A DNA stretch of 35,281 nucleotides from Paenibacillus darwinianus (lineage in GTDB: Bacteria > Bacillota > Bacilli > Paenibacillales > Paenibacillaceae), in contig NZ_KK082204.1 of the NCBI RefSeq assembly GCF_000598065.1, forward strand, positions 1-35,281, in the 5' to 3' direction. The notes beneath the pieces were generated by a model that saw only the letters and a program-made list of their open reading frames with translations, was not told the origin of the DNA and made no database searches. The position numbers and the translations under genes are program-made. Below are positions 26,101 to 33,767 of this stretch, in pieces (within the stretch, counting starts at the first letter, position 1; every line of letters starts with the position of its first letter).

Positions 26101-26162
26101 CGGATGCGGAGTTAAGCCGCGCGGAGAGCGCTCAGGCGATCTACAATTTGCTGTCAAAATAA
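20148..26162 (+). CDS. Secreted, S-layer-anchored GH13 amylopullulanase
   Basis: Extracellular starch/pullulan hydrolase of 2004 residues. A signal peptide ends near residue 37 (PPAMAAP). N-terminal starch-associated modules follow at about 52-140 and 150-240 (X25/CBM-like: KWVVAGTFTEWN, WPRLVGNLQTALGG), then a beta domain. The GH13 catalytic domain (about 393-1040) is complete: region I DGVFNH (588-593), nucleophile Asp761 in GWRLDVAP, acid/base Glu800 in LGEEWG, Asp865 in GSHDTTR. Two fibronectin III-like modules (from about 1062 and 1277), a CBM20/48-like starch-binding module (from about 1369, ITIAGSFNGWNV), a Ser/Pro/Gly linker (about 1600-1630) and a beta-rich region precede three SLH repeats (about 1822-2003). 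ATG at 20148 has AGGAG 8 nt upstream. The SLH repeats bind pyruvylated wall polymer, so the enzyme should sit on the cell surface. Split between alpha-1,4 and alpha-1,6 activity cannot be read. Confidence 0.9.
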   Translation: MNRSCVGRRKGLQLLLTAALLFQIVSALLILPPAMAAPNAEQWAEEPGGASKWVVAGTFTEWNPSNTAGQMKHIVGGLYTYSTVLPAGTHQFKLTRNDTWDGFSNAGSNFFLTLEAETAVSIYVNEEINAARITAPGVQGLPQYTAPLPAEKWPRLVGNLQTALGGTANWSPETSQLYFADYNLDGTVFKMQRTLPPGSYEAKVAFGPNWDENYGATGSGGANLQVAGAADAYTVFSIDYAGDKLLTADTIILNGGFDGRIKAQSLQFDSRSITFKKPFGAVKQGQQDVTFRIAAAKDDVQLARLELTGGDGKTSTFDMRKATVIGEKDYFEVSVPKAAFTEIGIWGYKFLLIDGGTKLEYGDDSVRGGSGSAVEEGAVPFDLTVYDPGFATPDWMKNAVVYQIFPDRFFDGDKANNRAKLKDGYRGFRDEGDDVEAIASYPLQYFDGGVENDPSPGQVKGEWSAIPENPDRSLPENKPYYPDAETDGIWTNEFYGGDIQGVRQKLDYLKSIGVTAIYFNPVAWAASNHKYDATDYKHLDPMFGMPVYNKPGDPASGLNVEATRIASDRVFVEFANAARGQGIKLIVDGVFNHVGDDSIYFDRYEKYPEIGSYEYWAKVYDIQNTTAGMTVEQAEAQAQDYFTGLINPKTGSNYKYPQDFEFVNWFTVKNERVKDREGTSDIYKYDAWWGYDSLPAMDAVGPQAGDSEALEGVHEWNNASYRDYVIGRDLTGLTKEKADTAMQNTASQRWNWMGASGWRLDVAPDVSEGTWKKFRAAVKSQAGRLDANGNPIEEPIILGEEWGVATRYLLGDQFDSVMNYRFRSALQSFMIDGNAANFDQALESIREDYPEEAWQVMLNLVGSHDTTRSITKLQFPSYEEERTQIAPEASDAALVDQQLTAIFQMGYPGAPTVYYGDEVGLVGTKDPDSRRTFPWERVTGGGGSYKGVGRYASLFNTYKTAAAVRNDNEVFRTGDIRLSYAAGDVIAYARKTESKGGLMAINRSNEAQTIDVKTAGFLPDGLTLVDQLGGSIQAVVNGGKASLTIPAKTGVMMVSKETISALPVVTGLAANAGNGKVDLTWQAVNGADGYRVYRSLIEGGDIEYVGEAAATAYSDTRVVNATKYYYTVTAFKDVSESLPADAVSATPYFPIDAVGIPSSVNDVTLGVGNKTADITVSAAVYGLTDNPQYSNKSAPSLTGKLFYYLDKEGVTPDTALSVPLQYKQDSGGAKVYKAAFEPVEPGVYRYFAVFTTNNGETGYTSGESRVNALADTQDTTPPAAPVLGAILQESSRAALVWTVSDTSVKGFEIYRSSSADPAWRKIAAVNKDASAYVDFTVNNDIAYRYKVSAYDQAYNRLSSNEQPVTPKLVMIDVTLRLRIPDYTPATDDITIAGSFNGWNVQSTKLNVPSGATNRSILEYSFKMMAGKTIEYKYARGSWPTEAYTSHSRLPNDTSDAGNWAYSSTDTNMKLKIANQGGNRMVVDDYVLRWADMPMMVSIPRISYGEDIAFSTADPSFRLKANVPYGVSFTINDKPIKAGEMDPFGQVDVGSIPLNPGLNTFKLHIEPTEETLNLPWYVDKGRAGQATKTLNLTVTRTSSDSPSSGSGPGAGPNAPTAPAAPSGPQTSTETISEKTLEAAPDAGGTVTVEIAAGTQQVLLPLRTADFVQDGKLLLKQSKLAVEVPAEVLKALKSLAQGTGTGTGSDASGGQIAFEMKPLNNEAAKSAVGQASVTAGNIRAISQVYEFRLSVLGENGSRQFLAAFERPITIAFDVEGTADPDTAGVYFIGDDGTLEYAGGVWNGNTVSAEVGHFSQYAVLQIERTFADVGAAHWARLAIKSLAAKQVVNGTDTRSFAPERSVTRAEFTSMLVRALRLSPGEETSLTFKDVPAGAWYADEVSAAVAAGILKGKGTTAALAPNDGITRAEMAVLLTRAFKQAIEPAKAAASRFQVSFKDEARFSPWAAEAIAEAAGLGLVKGRSGNVFLPDAELSRAESAQAIYNLLSK

Positions 26163-26193
26163 TCGGCGTATACGGGATCGACCGTTTTCACGA

Positions 26194-26234
26194 GCAAACG
26201 CCATCTGGGGGTTCATCCTCCAGGTGGCGTTTGC
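26194..26234 (+). terminator. Strong hairpin terminator after the amylopullulanase
   Basis: A 15 bp stem from 26194-26208 to 26220-26234 (GCAAACGCCATCTGG with CCAGGTGGCGTTTGC, one G-U) ends the gene; the following TGTCGTCTTT is only a modest U-tract. The outer seven bases on each arm equal the halves of the MalR-type operator. Confidence 0.7.
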
Positions 26235-26328
26235 TGTCGTCTTTGGACGTTTGCCGTTTGCCCCGCGTATGCAAGAAGGGTAAAATCGAGGGTGAGACTG
26301 TCGATAATTGGGAAAGGGCGGATGAGAT

Positions 26329-26916
26329 TTGGAACTGATGGAAGCGATCAGGGGACGCAGATCGCTCGGCCGGGTAAAGGCCGATCCGATTCCGCGCGAG
26401 ACAATCGAGCTCATATTGGAAGCGGGTAACTGGGCGCCTAGCCACCATCACACCGAGCCCTGGCGGTTTATCGTCATGACGGGCAGCGGCCGGGACGTGC
26501 TCGCGCGCGCATATGGAGACATTGCCGCCGAGCGGGCTAAAGTGTCGGATGAACCGGCGCTTGCGGAGCTGCGGGCCAAGCACGGGGCAAAAGCGTACCG
26601 CGCGCCAGTGGTGATCGCCGTCACGGTCAAGCCTTCGGACGATCCGGGAGTGATCCGGATCGAGGAATTCGCCGCTGCCCACGCCGCCGTGCAGAACATG
26701 CTGCTCATGGCGCATTCGCTCGGCCTGGGCGCGATCTGGCGTTCGGGAGAACCGATCTACCATGCCCGAATGAAGGAGGCGCTCGGGATGGATGAGAACG
26801 AGTGGCTGGTCGGGCTTGTATACGCTGGGGTGCCGGATATGGCGGCGCCTGCCGGCAGGAGGAAACCAGCTGCGGACAAGACGGTATGGCTCGACGGAAC
26901 CGAATCGAACAAATAG
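26329..26916 (+). CDS. Nitroreductase family FMN oxidoreductase
   Basis: Cytoplasmic flavin reductase-type protein of 195 residues, in the range of the YdjA-like small nitroreductases. FMN-contact segments are visible: RGRRSLGRVKADPIP near the N-terminus, GNWAPSHHHTEPWRFIVM (about 33-50) and GLGAIWRSGEP (about 136-146). The physiological substrate is unknown. The start is TTG at 26329 behind AAAGGGCGG; an in-frame ATG at 26338 would remove only three residues. It seems to be transcribed alone, between two terminators. Confidence 0.85.
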   Translation: MELMEAIRGRRSLGRVKADPIPRETIELILEAGNWAPSHHHTEPWRFIVMTGSGRDVLARAYGDIAAERAKVSDEPALAELRAKHGAKAYRAPVVIAVTVKPSDDPGVIRIEEFAAAHAAVQNMLLMAHSLGLGAIWRSGEPIYHARMKEALGMDENEWLVGLVYAGVPDMAAPAGRRKPAADKTVWLDGTESNK

Positions 26917-26952
26917 TAGGCTATCAGGGCGGCAGTTCCGCCGGGCGCGTGC

Positions 26953-26992
26953 AAGGGCGTTCGGAGGACTGACGCCCTTCGACATTTTTTTC
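26953..26992 (+). terminator. Intrinsic terminator of the nitroreductase gene
   Basis: AAGGGCGT (26953-26960) pairs with ACGCCCTT (26972-26979) around an 11 nt loop, followed by CGACATTTTTTTC. The next promoter starts directly after the T-run. Confidence 0.8.
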
Positions 26993-26994
26993 GA

Positions 26995-27036
26995 TTGACA
27001 GGGTAGCGGCCGCGTGCGAAAATGTACGCGTGTACA
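26995..27036 (+). promoter_or_regulatory. Promoter and overlapping operator of the second LacI-family cluster
   Basis: A consensus TTGACA (26995-27000), 17 nt, then GAAAAT (27018-27023, 4/6). TGTAC-GCGT-GTACA (27023-27036) is a near-palindrome centred on CG that overlaps the -10 and predicted start at about 27030, a typical autorepression site for a LacI protein. It also argues against the in-frame GTG at 27030 as start codon. Confidence 0.55.
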
Positions 27037-27068
27037 TCAAAACGGAACAAGGTGGTCTCGGTAGACGA

Positions 27069-28091
27069 ATGGCTACGCGCAAAGAGGTTGCGGACATGGC
27101 AGGCGTGTCGGAGGCGACGGTTTCGAGAGTGATGAACGGCGTGGGGCCGATCCGCGAGTCGACCCGGCAGAAGGTGCTGGAAGCAGCCCAAACCTTGAAT
27201 TATCATATGAATGCGATTGCTTCCAGCTTTGCCCGCGGCCGAAGCGGCAATCTCGGCGTCGTCATTCCGCATGTGCCGAAGGTGCGACTTTTCTCGACCT
27301 ATTATTTCTCGGAGATGATGAGCGGCATTGGCGAGGCGGCGCGCGCGCACGGCTGCGGCTTGCTGCTGCTGTACCGCGATCCTGCGGTGCCGTACGACTA
27401 TGTGTCGCTGTTCCGAACGCAAAGGATTGACGGCTGCCTGGTGCTCGGCGCCAACTCGCTGCCTTCCGAAACGACTGGCATCGCTGCGATGGCGGAGGCC
27501 GGGCTGCCCTTCTGCCTGATCGATCAGAGCTTCGACGACCCGGGTGTGAGCGCCGTGGTCGCGGCTCATGAGACGGGAAGCTACCATGCGGTCAGTCATC
27601 TTATTGAAAGCGGTTTCGGACGTATCGGCTTTCTGAACGGCGCCCCTCAGTATTCGACCAGCGCCGACCGGCTTGCGGGCTATAGGCGCGCATTGGAGGA
27701 GTCGGGAATCGGCTTCGATCCCGGGCTGCTCTACGAGGGCAATTACAGCATGAGAAGCGGCCAGGCGGCGGCTGCGGCGGTATTTGCGGACAGGGAGAAG
27801 CTGGACGCCGTATTCGTCGCCAACGACCGGATGGCGATAGGCCTGCTGCAGGGGCTGCGCGAGCGGGGGTGCGAGACGCCGGAGGATATGCGCATCGTCG
27901 GTTATGACGATTCGGATGCGTCGCGCATATCGGATCCGCCGCTAACAACGGTGAAGGTGCCTTTCTATGAGATGGGTTTGACGGCGGCGGATATGCTGCT
28001 GGAGCGGATTCCCGGCTGGTCCGCCGGCGCGTCCGTTTTCCGCAGGACGATGCCGACCGAGCTCGTTGTTAGGAAATCGTCCGCAAAATAA
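27069..28091 (+). CDS. LacI-family transcriptional regulator
   Basis: Repressor of 340 residues heading a sugar/polyol-type cluster. The HTH is MATRKEVADMAGVSEATVSR VMNG, followed by a sensor domain (SGNLGVVIPHVPKVRLFSTY, IGFLNGAPQYSTSADRLAGY, DAVFVANDRMAIGLLQGL, IVGYDDSDASRISDPPLTTV). ATG at 27069 places the HTH at the N-terminus as usual; AAGGTGG at 27048-27054 is a weak, distant ribosome site, so the start is less certain than for other genes here. The oxidoreductase gene follows after 22 nt. The inducer is probably a sugar or cyclitol handled by the downstream enzymes. Confidence 0.88.
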   Translation: MATRKEVADMAGVSEATVSRVMNGVGPIRESTRQKVLEAAQTLNYHMNAIASSFARGRSGNLGVVIPHVPKVRLFSTYYFSEMMSGIGEAARAHGCGLLLLYRDPAVPYDYVSLFRTQRIDGCLVLGANSLPSETTGIAAMAEAGLPFCLIDQSFDDPGVSAVVAAHETGSYHAVSHLIESGFGRIGFLNGAPQYSTSADRLAGYRRALEESGIGFDPGLLYEGNYSMRSGQAAAAAVFADREKLDAVFVANDRMAIGLLQGLRERGCETPEDMRIVGYDDSDASRISDPPLTTVKVPFYEMGLTAADMLLERIPGWSAGASVFRRTMPTELVVRKSSAK

Positions 28092-28113
28092 TCAATATCG
28101 GGAGGGTTAACAG

Positions 28114-29271
28114 ATGAAGCTGAATGTCGGAATGGTCGGTTACAAGTTTATGGGCAAAGCCCATAGCCAGGCTTACAAGGACGCACCGATGTTTTTTCCG
28201 GATGCGCCGAAGCCTGTGATGAAGGCGATCTGCGGCCGCGATCCGGAGGGCCTTGCCCAGGCTGCGGCGCAATTCGGCTGGGAATCGATGGAGACCGACT
28301 GGCGCGCGCTTGTCGCACGGGACGATATCGATCTGATCGATATCAATGCGCCGTCCAACGCGCATAAAGACATTGCGCTTGCAGCGGCCAAGGCCGGCAA
28401 ACATATATTCTGCGAGAAGCCGCTTGCGCTGACGCTGGCTGATTCTCGCGAGATGCTGGAGGCGGCGGAGTCCGTCGGCGTTAAGCATATGGTCGGCTTC
28501 AATTACCGGTTCGCGCCGGCCGTGCAGCTGGCGAAGAAGCTCGTCGAGGAAGGGCGGCTGGGCCGCATTTATCATTACCGCGCCTGGTTTTTGCAGGATT
28601 GGATCGTCGACCCCGACTTTCCGCTTGTGTGGAGGCTGGATAAAAACATCGCCGGCTCGGGCTCGCTCGGAGACCTTGGCGCGCATCTGATCGATCTTGC
28701 TCATTTCCTGATCGGGGACATGAAAGAGGTCATCGGCATGAGCGAGACGTTCATTAAGGAGCGGCCAATGCCGTCCTCCATGACCGGACTCAGCGGCAAG
28801 GGCAGCGTGGATGCGCCGAAGGGACCTGTTACGGTCGATGATGCGGCGCTGTTCCTGACCCGGTTCGCGAACGGGGCGGTAGGCAGCTTCGAGGCGACGC
28901 GTTACGCATTGGGACACCGGTGCACGAATGCGTTCGAGATTAACGGAAGCAAAGGCAGCGTGAAATTCGATTTTGAACGGATGAACGAGCTGCAGGTTTA
29001 TTTTGGCGATGACTCCGAAGAGGTGCAGGGATTCCGCAGGGTGCTTGCGACCGATCCGGCGCACGCTTATATGAATGCGTGGTGGCCGGCCGGCCACACG
29101 ATCGGCTATGGCCAGACGTTCACGCACGAGGTCGTCGAATTGCTTCATGCCATTGCGGCAGACCGCCAGCCGGTGCCGAATTTCCGTGACGGCGTTGCCT
29201 GTCAGGCCGTGCTCGAGGCGGTGGAACGGTCGATCGTCGAACGGCGTTGGGTGGGCATTGAGGAGATGTAG
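28114..29271 (+). CDS. Gfo/Idh/MocA family oxidoreductase
   Basis: NAD(P)-dependent sugar or inositol dehydrogenase-type protein of 385 residues. The N-terminal Rossmann segment reads VGMVGYKFMGKAHSQAY, a variant of the GxGxxG loop seen in one branch of the family. The catalytic-lysine motif is FCEKPLALTLADS (EKP at 101-103), followed by VGFNYRFAPAVQLAKKLV and the C-terminal GFO/IDH/MocA sheet with the GSLGDLGAHLIDLAHFLIGD active-site segment. ATG at 28114 follows GGGAGGG. It is co-transcribed with the LacI, ThuA and second oxidoreductase genes. The substrate is unknown. Confidence 0.9.
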   Translation: MKLNVGMVGYKFMGKAHSQAYKDAPMFFPDAPKPVMKAICGRDPEGLAQAAAQFGWESMETDWRALVARDDIDLIDINAPSNAHKDIALAAAKAGKHIFCEKPLALTLADSREMLEAAESVGVKHMVGFNYRFAPAVQLAKKLVEEGRLGRIYHYRAWFLQDWIVDPDFPLVWRLDKNIAGSGSLGDLGAHLIDLAHFLIGDMKEVIGMSETFIKERPMPSSMTGLSGKGSVDAPKGPVTVDDAALFLTRFANGAVGSFEATRYALGHRCTNAFEINGSKGSVKFDFERMNELQVYFGDDSEEVQGFRRVLATDPAHAYMNAWWPAGHTIGYGQTFTHEVVELLHAIAADRQPVPNFRDGVACQAVLEAVERSIVERRWVGIEEM

Positions 29272-29327
29272 CCGGCGCCTGCCGGTGCATGCTTGAAGAT
29301 GAGAGCTTACGGACAGGAGGAGTCGGC

Positions 29328-30053
29328 ATGCAGAAAGCGTTGATCGTATGGGGCGGCTGGAGCGGGCATGAGCCCGAGCAGGCGGCGGACCATTTTCGCG
29401 GGATACTGGAGCAGGAGGGCTTTGGGGTCGAGGTGGCGGATTCCCTTGAGGCGTTCGCCGATGCCGGGAAGCTGCTGGAACTCGATTTGATCGTGCCGCT
29501 CTGGACGATGGGTCGGATTGAACAGAAGCTGGTCGATAACGTGTCGGCGGCTGTTCAGAGCGGCGTAGGGCTGGCCGGCTGCCATGGCGGCATGTGCGAC
29601 GCGTTCCGCGAGAATGTGGACTGGCAGTTTATGACCGGCGGTCAATGGGTGGCTCATCCGGGCAACGACGGCGTCGAGTATGTCGTCAACGTCAAGCACA
29701 GCACAAGCCCGCTGGTTGCCGGGATCGGGGACTTCGGCGTCAAGTCGGAGCAATATTATTTGCACGTCGATCCGGCTGTCGAGGTGCTGGCGACGACGCG
29801 GTTTCCCGTCGTGCCGGGACCGCATTCGCTGAATGGGCCGGTCGATATGCCGGTCGTATGGACGAAACGCTGGGGAATCGGACGCGTCTACTACAATTCG
29901 CTCGGCCATGTGGCCGATATCGTGCGGATGCCAGTCGTGTCCGAATTGATGCGGCGCGGCTTCCTATGGACGGCGGAAGGCAGGCGCGAGGCGCTTCGGA
30001 ATGCGGCGGGGCAGCGCGAAGTCTATTCGGGCATGGCCGATAATCAGCTTTAG
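29328..30053 (+). CDS. ThuA-like domain protein
   Basis: Cytoplasmic glutamine amidotransferase-fold protein of 241 residues of the ThuA group, first linked to trehalose utilisation in rhizobia and later to keto-sugar metabolism; its chemistry is not settled. Visible features are ALIVWGGWSGHEPEQAADHF at the start, LIVPLWTMG, VGLAGCHGGMCDAFRENVDW (about 86-105) and KSEQYYLHVDP near the C-terminal half. ATG at 29328 has AGGAGG 7 nt upstream; an upstream in-frame ATG at 29289 lacks a site. It lies between two Gfo/Idh/MocA genes, a frequent association of this family. Confidence 0.88.
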   Translation: MQKALIVWGGWSGHEPEQAADHFRGILEQEGFGVEVADSLEAFADAGKLLELDLIVPLWTMGRIEQKLVDNVSAAVQSGVGLAGCHGGMCDAFRENVDWQFMTGGQWVAHPGNDGVEYVVNVKHSTSPLVAGIGDFGVKSEQYYLHVDPAVEVLATTRFPVVPGPHSLNGPVDMPVVWTKRWGIGRVYYNSLGHVADIVRMPVVSELMRRGFLWTAEGRREALRNAAGQREVYSGMADNQL

Positions 30054-30080
30054 AGCGAGAAGAAGAAGGAGAGAGGAATC

Positions 30081-31181
<1,101 letters not shown>

Positions 31182-31376
31182 TAGCCTCAACGCAAGCACG
31201 GATAGGCTGGAAGCAATCTTTTCCATAAGGGCATCGGGCATCGACCCAGGGAGATATGGGAGGGTAAACCGCAAGGGTACATGTGGAGAACAACAGGTCG
31301 ATCCCATATGTTCACTCCCCGTCAAATATTATCCTCAAGCGCTTCAAGCGTGGACCCTACCGAATTAAATATTTAA

Positions 31377-31404
31377 AGTATTTTGCGGAACCGCCGCATA
31401 AGCT
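31377..31404 (+). promoter_or_regulatory. Weak sigma-E-like element before yunB
   Basis: AGTATT (31377-31382), 14 nt, CATAAGCT (31397-31404) has the spacing and part of the consensus of mother-cell sigma-E promoters (CATA in the -10). The 281 bp gap 31182-31462 also holds an 8 bp inverted repeat, ATATGGGA (31254-31261) and TCCCATAT (31302-31309); nothing else was recognised. Confidence 0.25.
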
Positions 31405-31462
31405 TGGGATAGGGATAAAGGACAGAGTGGTGCTGTACGGCCTTGTGGAGAGGGGGAGTCCG

Positions 31463-32326
31463 GTGGCCGGTTGGAGGAGAAGGCGGTGGCGTAGCAGGGG
31501 AGGCAGAAGCAGCAGAGGAGGAAGACGAGGCAGGGGCATCGGGTTTCGGCTGGGAGGCAAAAAGCTGGCGCTGCTCATCCTGCTGCTGTTTGCTGTACTG
31601 ACGGTTCAGACGTTTGTGTTCATCGAGAAAAATTTACGTCCGCCCCTGATGACGGTAGCTACGCTGCGCGTGAAGCAGATTGCGACGGAGTCGATTAATG
31701 AGGCGATATCCAAGCAGGTTGCGGGCGAATCCGACTATGAACGGCTGGTCGAGTGGAAAACGAATGCCGATGGGAAAATCTCGGGCTTCATGCTGAATTA
31801 CGGCGAGCATATGCGGATCACGTCGGAGACCATCGAAACGGTTCAGAAAACGCTGGGCGATATTAAACAACTGCCGGAATATATTCCGATCGGCCAGGCG
31901 CTCGGCAGCGCGATTATTTCGTCCTTCGGGCCCCGGGTGCCCGTGCGTCTGGAGCCGATCGGGGCGGTCAAGGTCGACCTGAACACGCGGCAAACCAACG
32001 CGGGCATCAACATGATCCTGGTGGAAGTTTTTATACGCATCCGCGCCGAGGTGGCGATCATCATCCCGTTCGATACGAAGCCGGAGACCGTGCAGACGGA
32101 AATTCCGATATCCTACCTGCTCGTGGTCGGCGATGTGCCGATGTATTACTATGACAACAAAGGCAATCCCGTCGGCGGCGCGGCGCCGAATGCGCCGAAT
32201 ATCGCCGTGCCGATGGAACCGGGCGGGGGCGTGTCGAAGGAGTCCGGCCAGCAGACGGGTGGAGCCGGCAGCGGAGACGTATCGCAGGAAGCGGACGTCG
32301 GGACCACTCTGGCTCCGCGGGAGTAG
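31463..32326 (+). CDS. yunB: Sporulation protein YunB
   Basis: Single-pass membrane protein of 287 residues needed for normal spore formation in Bacillus. A strongly basic Arg/Gly/Ser-rich leader (about 4-30) precedes one helix (LALLILLLFAVLTVQTFVFI, about 35-55), and the extracytoplasmic domain follows (ATLRVKQIATESINEAISKQ, IPIGQALGSAIISSFGP, VDLNTRQTNAGINMILVEVF). A Gly/Pro/Ser-rich tail ends it. GTG at 31463 is preferred since AGGGGGAG lies just upstream (4 nt gap); a GTG at 31283 would add 60 residues with no family resemblance. It faces the lytH-like gene and shares its terminator hairpin, as in the conserved neighbourhood of Bacilli. Confidence 0.88.
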   Translation: MAGWRRRRWRSRGGRSSRGGRRGRGIGFRLGGKKLALLILLLFAVLTVQTFVFIEKNLRPPLMTVATLRVKQIATESINEAISKQVAGESDYERLVEWKTNADGKISGFMLNYGEHMRITSETIETVQKTLGDIKQLPEYIPIGQALGSAIISSFGPRVPVRLEPIGAVKVDLNTRQTNAGINMILVEVFIRIRAEVAIIIPFDTKPETVQTEIPISYLLVVGDVPMYYYDNKGNPVGGAAPNAPNIAVPMEPGGGVSKESGQQTGGAGSGDVSQEADVGTTLAPRE

Positions 32327-32514
32327 AGCGGGGTACGGCGGGAGGCCGGGCAAGGAGCATGGTGCGACTGGCGCAGCGGGCGCCGAGCCGCGTTATCGGA
32401 CCGGCTGCGATGAAGAAACGTAAATAGCACAGCGGTGATAGGATTAATGCCGCGATTAATGAACCGCCTTCATCAGCCGGCACGGTGTATCGAATTCAGC
32501 GCTTGTCCGATCGA

Positions 32515-32554
32515 ACAAGTAGAACCCGCCGGGCGGCGGGTTCTACTTGTTTTT
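32515..32554. terminator. Bidirectional terminator between yunB and the lytH-like gene
   Basis: A perfect 16 bp stem (ACAAGTAGAACCCGCC 32515-32530 with 32535-32550) and GGGC loop, followed on the plus strand by TTTTT. The stop codon of the minus-strand peptidase (32545-32543) lies inside the stem, so both convergent genes use the same hairpin. The rest of the gap 32327-32514 shows nothing convincing. Confidence 0.85.
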
Positions 32555-33631
32555 CTTCCCGCGGATTTTGCGCCATTCCTCCTGCTCCCATGATTTAAGG
32601 CTGGGGTAAGGATCGAAGGCCCACTCGACAAGGCCGCGGTCCCGGTACACGCCGTAATGCAGATGGGGCGGGAACTTGCCCGATGTGCCCGGCTTGCCGT
32701 AGCCGGAGCTGCCGACCCAGCCGATCGTCTGTCCGGGCGTCACGATGTCGCCGACCGCCACCTTTCTCTCAAAGCCGGACAGGTGAGCGTAATAATGGTA
32801 CACGTTGTCGAGATCCCGAATGCCTATTCGCCAGCCGCCGAAAGGATTCCAGCCCTTCACTTCGACGATGCCGTAGCATGTGCTGCGGACGGGGACACCG
32901 TAACCGGCAAAAATATCCGTGCCCTCGTGAATTCGGTACCCGCCCCAGCCTCGTCTCGCCCCCCAGGTGCTGCGGTAGGAATAATTGGCGCGGACGGGCA
33001 GCGGAAAAGCATGCTCGAACAGGTCCAGCCTGTCGAAGGCGTCGTACAGCCGTGAAAATTGCATGACCCGCTGCACTGCCCGCGTATTGCGGTAATATTC
33101 CCACAACCCGATGGCGAAGTCATCCGTAGCTGTGCCGTGAGCGAGCACATGGCTTGCGATCGTGTACATGACGTCCGCGTCGTTCAGTCTGTCCGCTTTG
33201 CCGTCGCCGTCGCCGTCCCGGCCAATTCCGCCGAAATGGCGAATGGCGGCGAGGGAAGTCTCTGCTTCATCGGGATTCAAGGCGCCGCTCCAGCGGGAGG
33301 GCGGAATGTAGATAGACAGCAAGCCGCCGGAAACGGGTCTCGCTTTCGGCCTCGCTTTGGTCAATGTGCGCTCGTATTGGTCGATCGCCGCCAAATAATA
33401 CCAAGGGATTCCGGTAAGGGTGCTGGTTTGTTCGAAAATGTTCCGGCGCTGCGCCATCCGCTCGGCTTCCGTCGGTTCTTTGGCCGAAGCGGGCTTCGCC
33501 TCCGAATGGGCCGTCGGAACGGCCGCCGAGCAGGGGGAGAGGGCCGCGGACGAGGCCATAAGCGCCGCGAGACCGAAGGCCGCCCATTTTCGGATGGTGG
33601 TTAAGGGCTGTTGTTCCCAATTCCGTCGCAT
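32543..33631 (-). CDS. lytH: LytH-like M23 cell-wall peptidase with transglycosylase-like N-terminal domain
   Basis: Exported zinc endopeptidase of 362 residues. A signal peptide covers about 1-37 (KWAAFGLAALMASSAALSPC SAA). Residues 60-200 resemble a lytic transglycosylase fold (TSTLTGIPWYYLAAIDQYER, Glu87) and carry a calcium-loop-like DGDGDGKADRLND (139-151). The C-terminal M23 domain has HEGTDIFAGYG (His235, Asp239), YYAHLSG (His283) and PPHLHYGVY (His325). Neighbours yunB, lipA and yutD match the lytH region of Bacillus, where LytH trims L-Ala-D-Glu links in the spore cortex, so the symbol rests on context. ATG at 33631-33629 is the likely start; AAGGAGG is about 14 nt upstream, rather far, and longer in-frame starts lack a site. 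Confidence 0.82.
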   Translation of the reverse strand: MRRNWEQQPLTTIRKWAAFGLAALMASSAALSPCSAAVPTAHSEAKPASAKEPTEAERMAQRRNIFEQTSTLTGIPWYYLAAIDQYERTLTKARPKARPVSGGLLSIYIPPSRWSGALNPDEAETSLAAIRHFGGIGRDGDGDGKADRLNDADVMYTIASHVLAHGTATDDFAIGLWEYYRNTRAVQRVMQFSRLYDAFDRLDLFEHAFPLPVRANYSYRSTWGARRGWGGYRIHEGTDIFAGYGVPVRSTCYGIVEVKGWNPFGGWRIGIRDLDNVYHYYAHLSGFERKVAVGDIVTPGQTIGWVGSSGYGKPGTSGKFPPHLHYGVYRDRGLVEWAFDPYPSLKSWEQEEWRKIRGKKNK

Positions 33632-33696
33632 GTCGGTTTCAATCGCCTCCTTGTCTGCGGTTAGCATTTGCATATCATTGGTTTTTATCCGATTCG

Positions 33697-33743
33697 TGCT
33701 ATAATAAGGGATAATCGATATACTGGAGCGGAGCAGGCTCCGC
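33697..33743 (+). promoter_or_regulatory. lipA promoter (extended -10) and leader hairpin
   Basis: TGCTATAAT (33697-33705) is an extended -10; the -35 is poor. Downstream, GCGGAGC (33728-33734), AG, GCTCCGC (33737-33743) forms a perfect 7 bp hairpin that ends about 25 nt before the lipA ATG, in the predicted leader. Confidence 0.45.
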
Positions 33744-33767
33744 TTGCCAAGAAAGCAGGTAATCTTC

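Noticed and set aside
32359-32427. 22-codon frame with AAGGAG nearby in the yunB-lytH gap
   Set aside because: The ribosome site is only about 1-2 nt from the ATG, the peptide is very short and basic, and no family is recognised.
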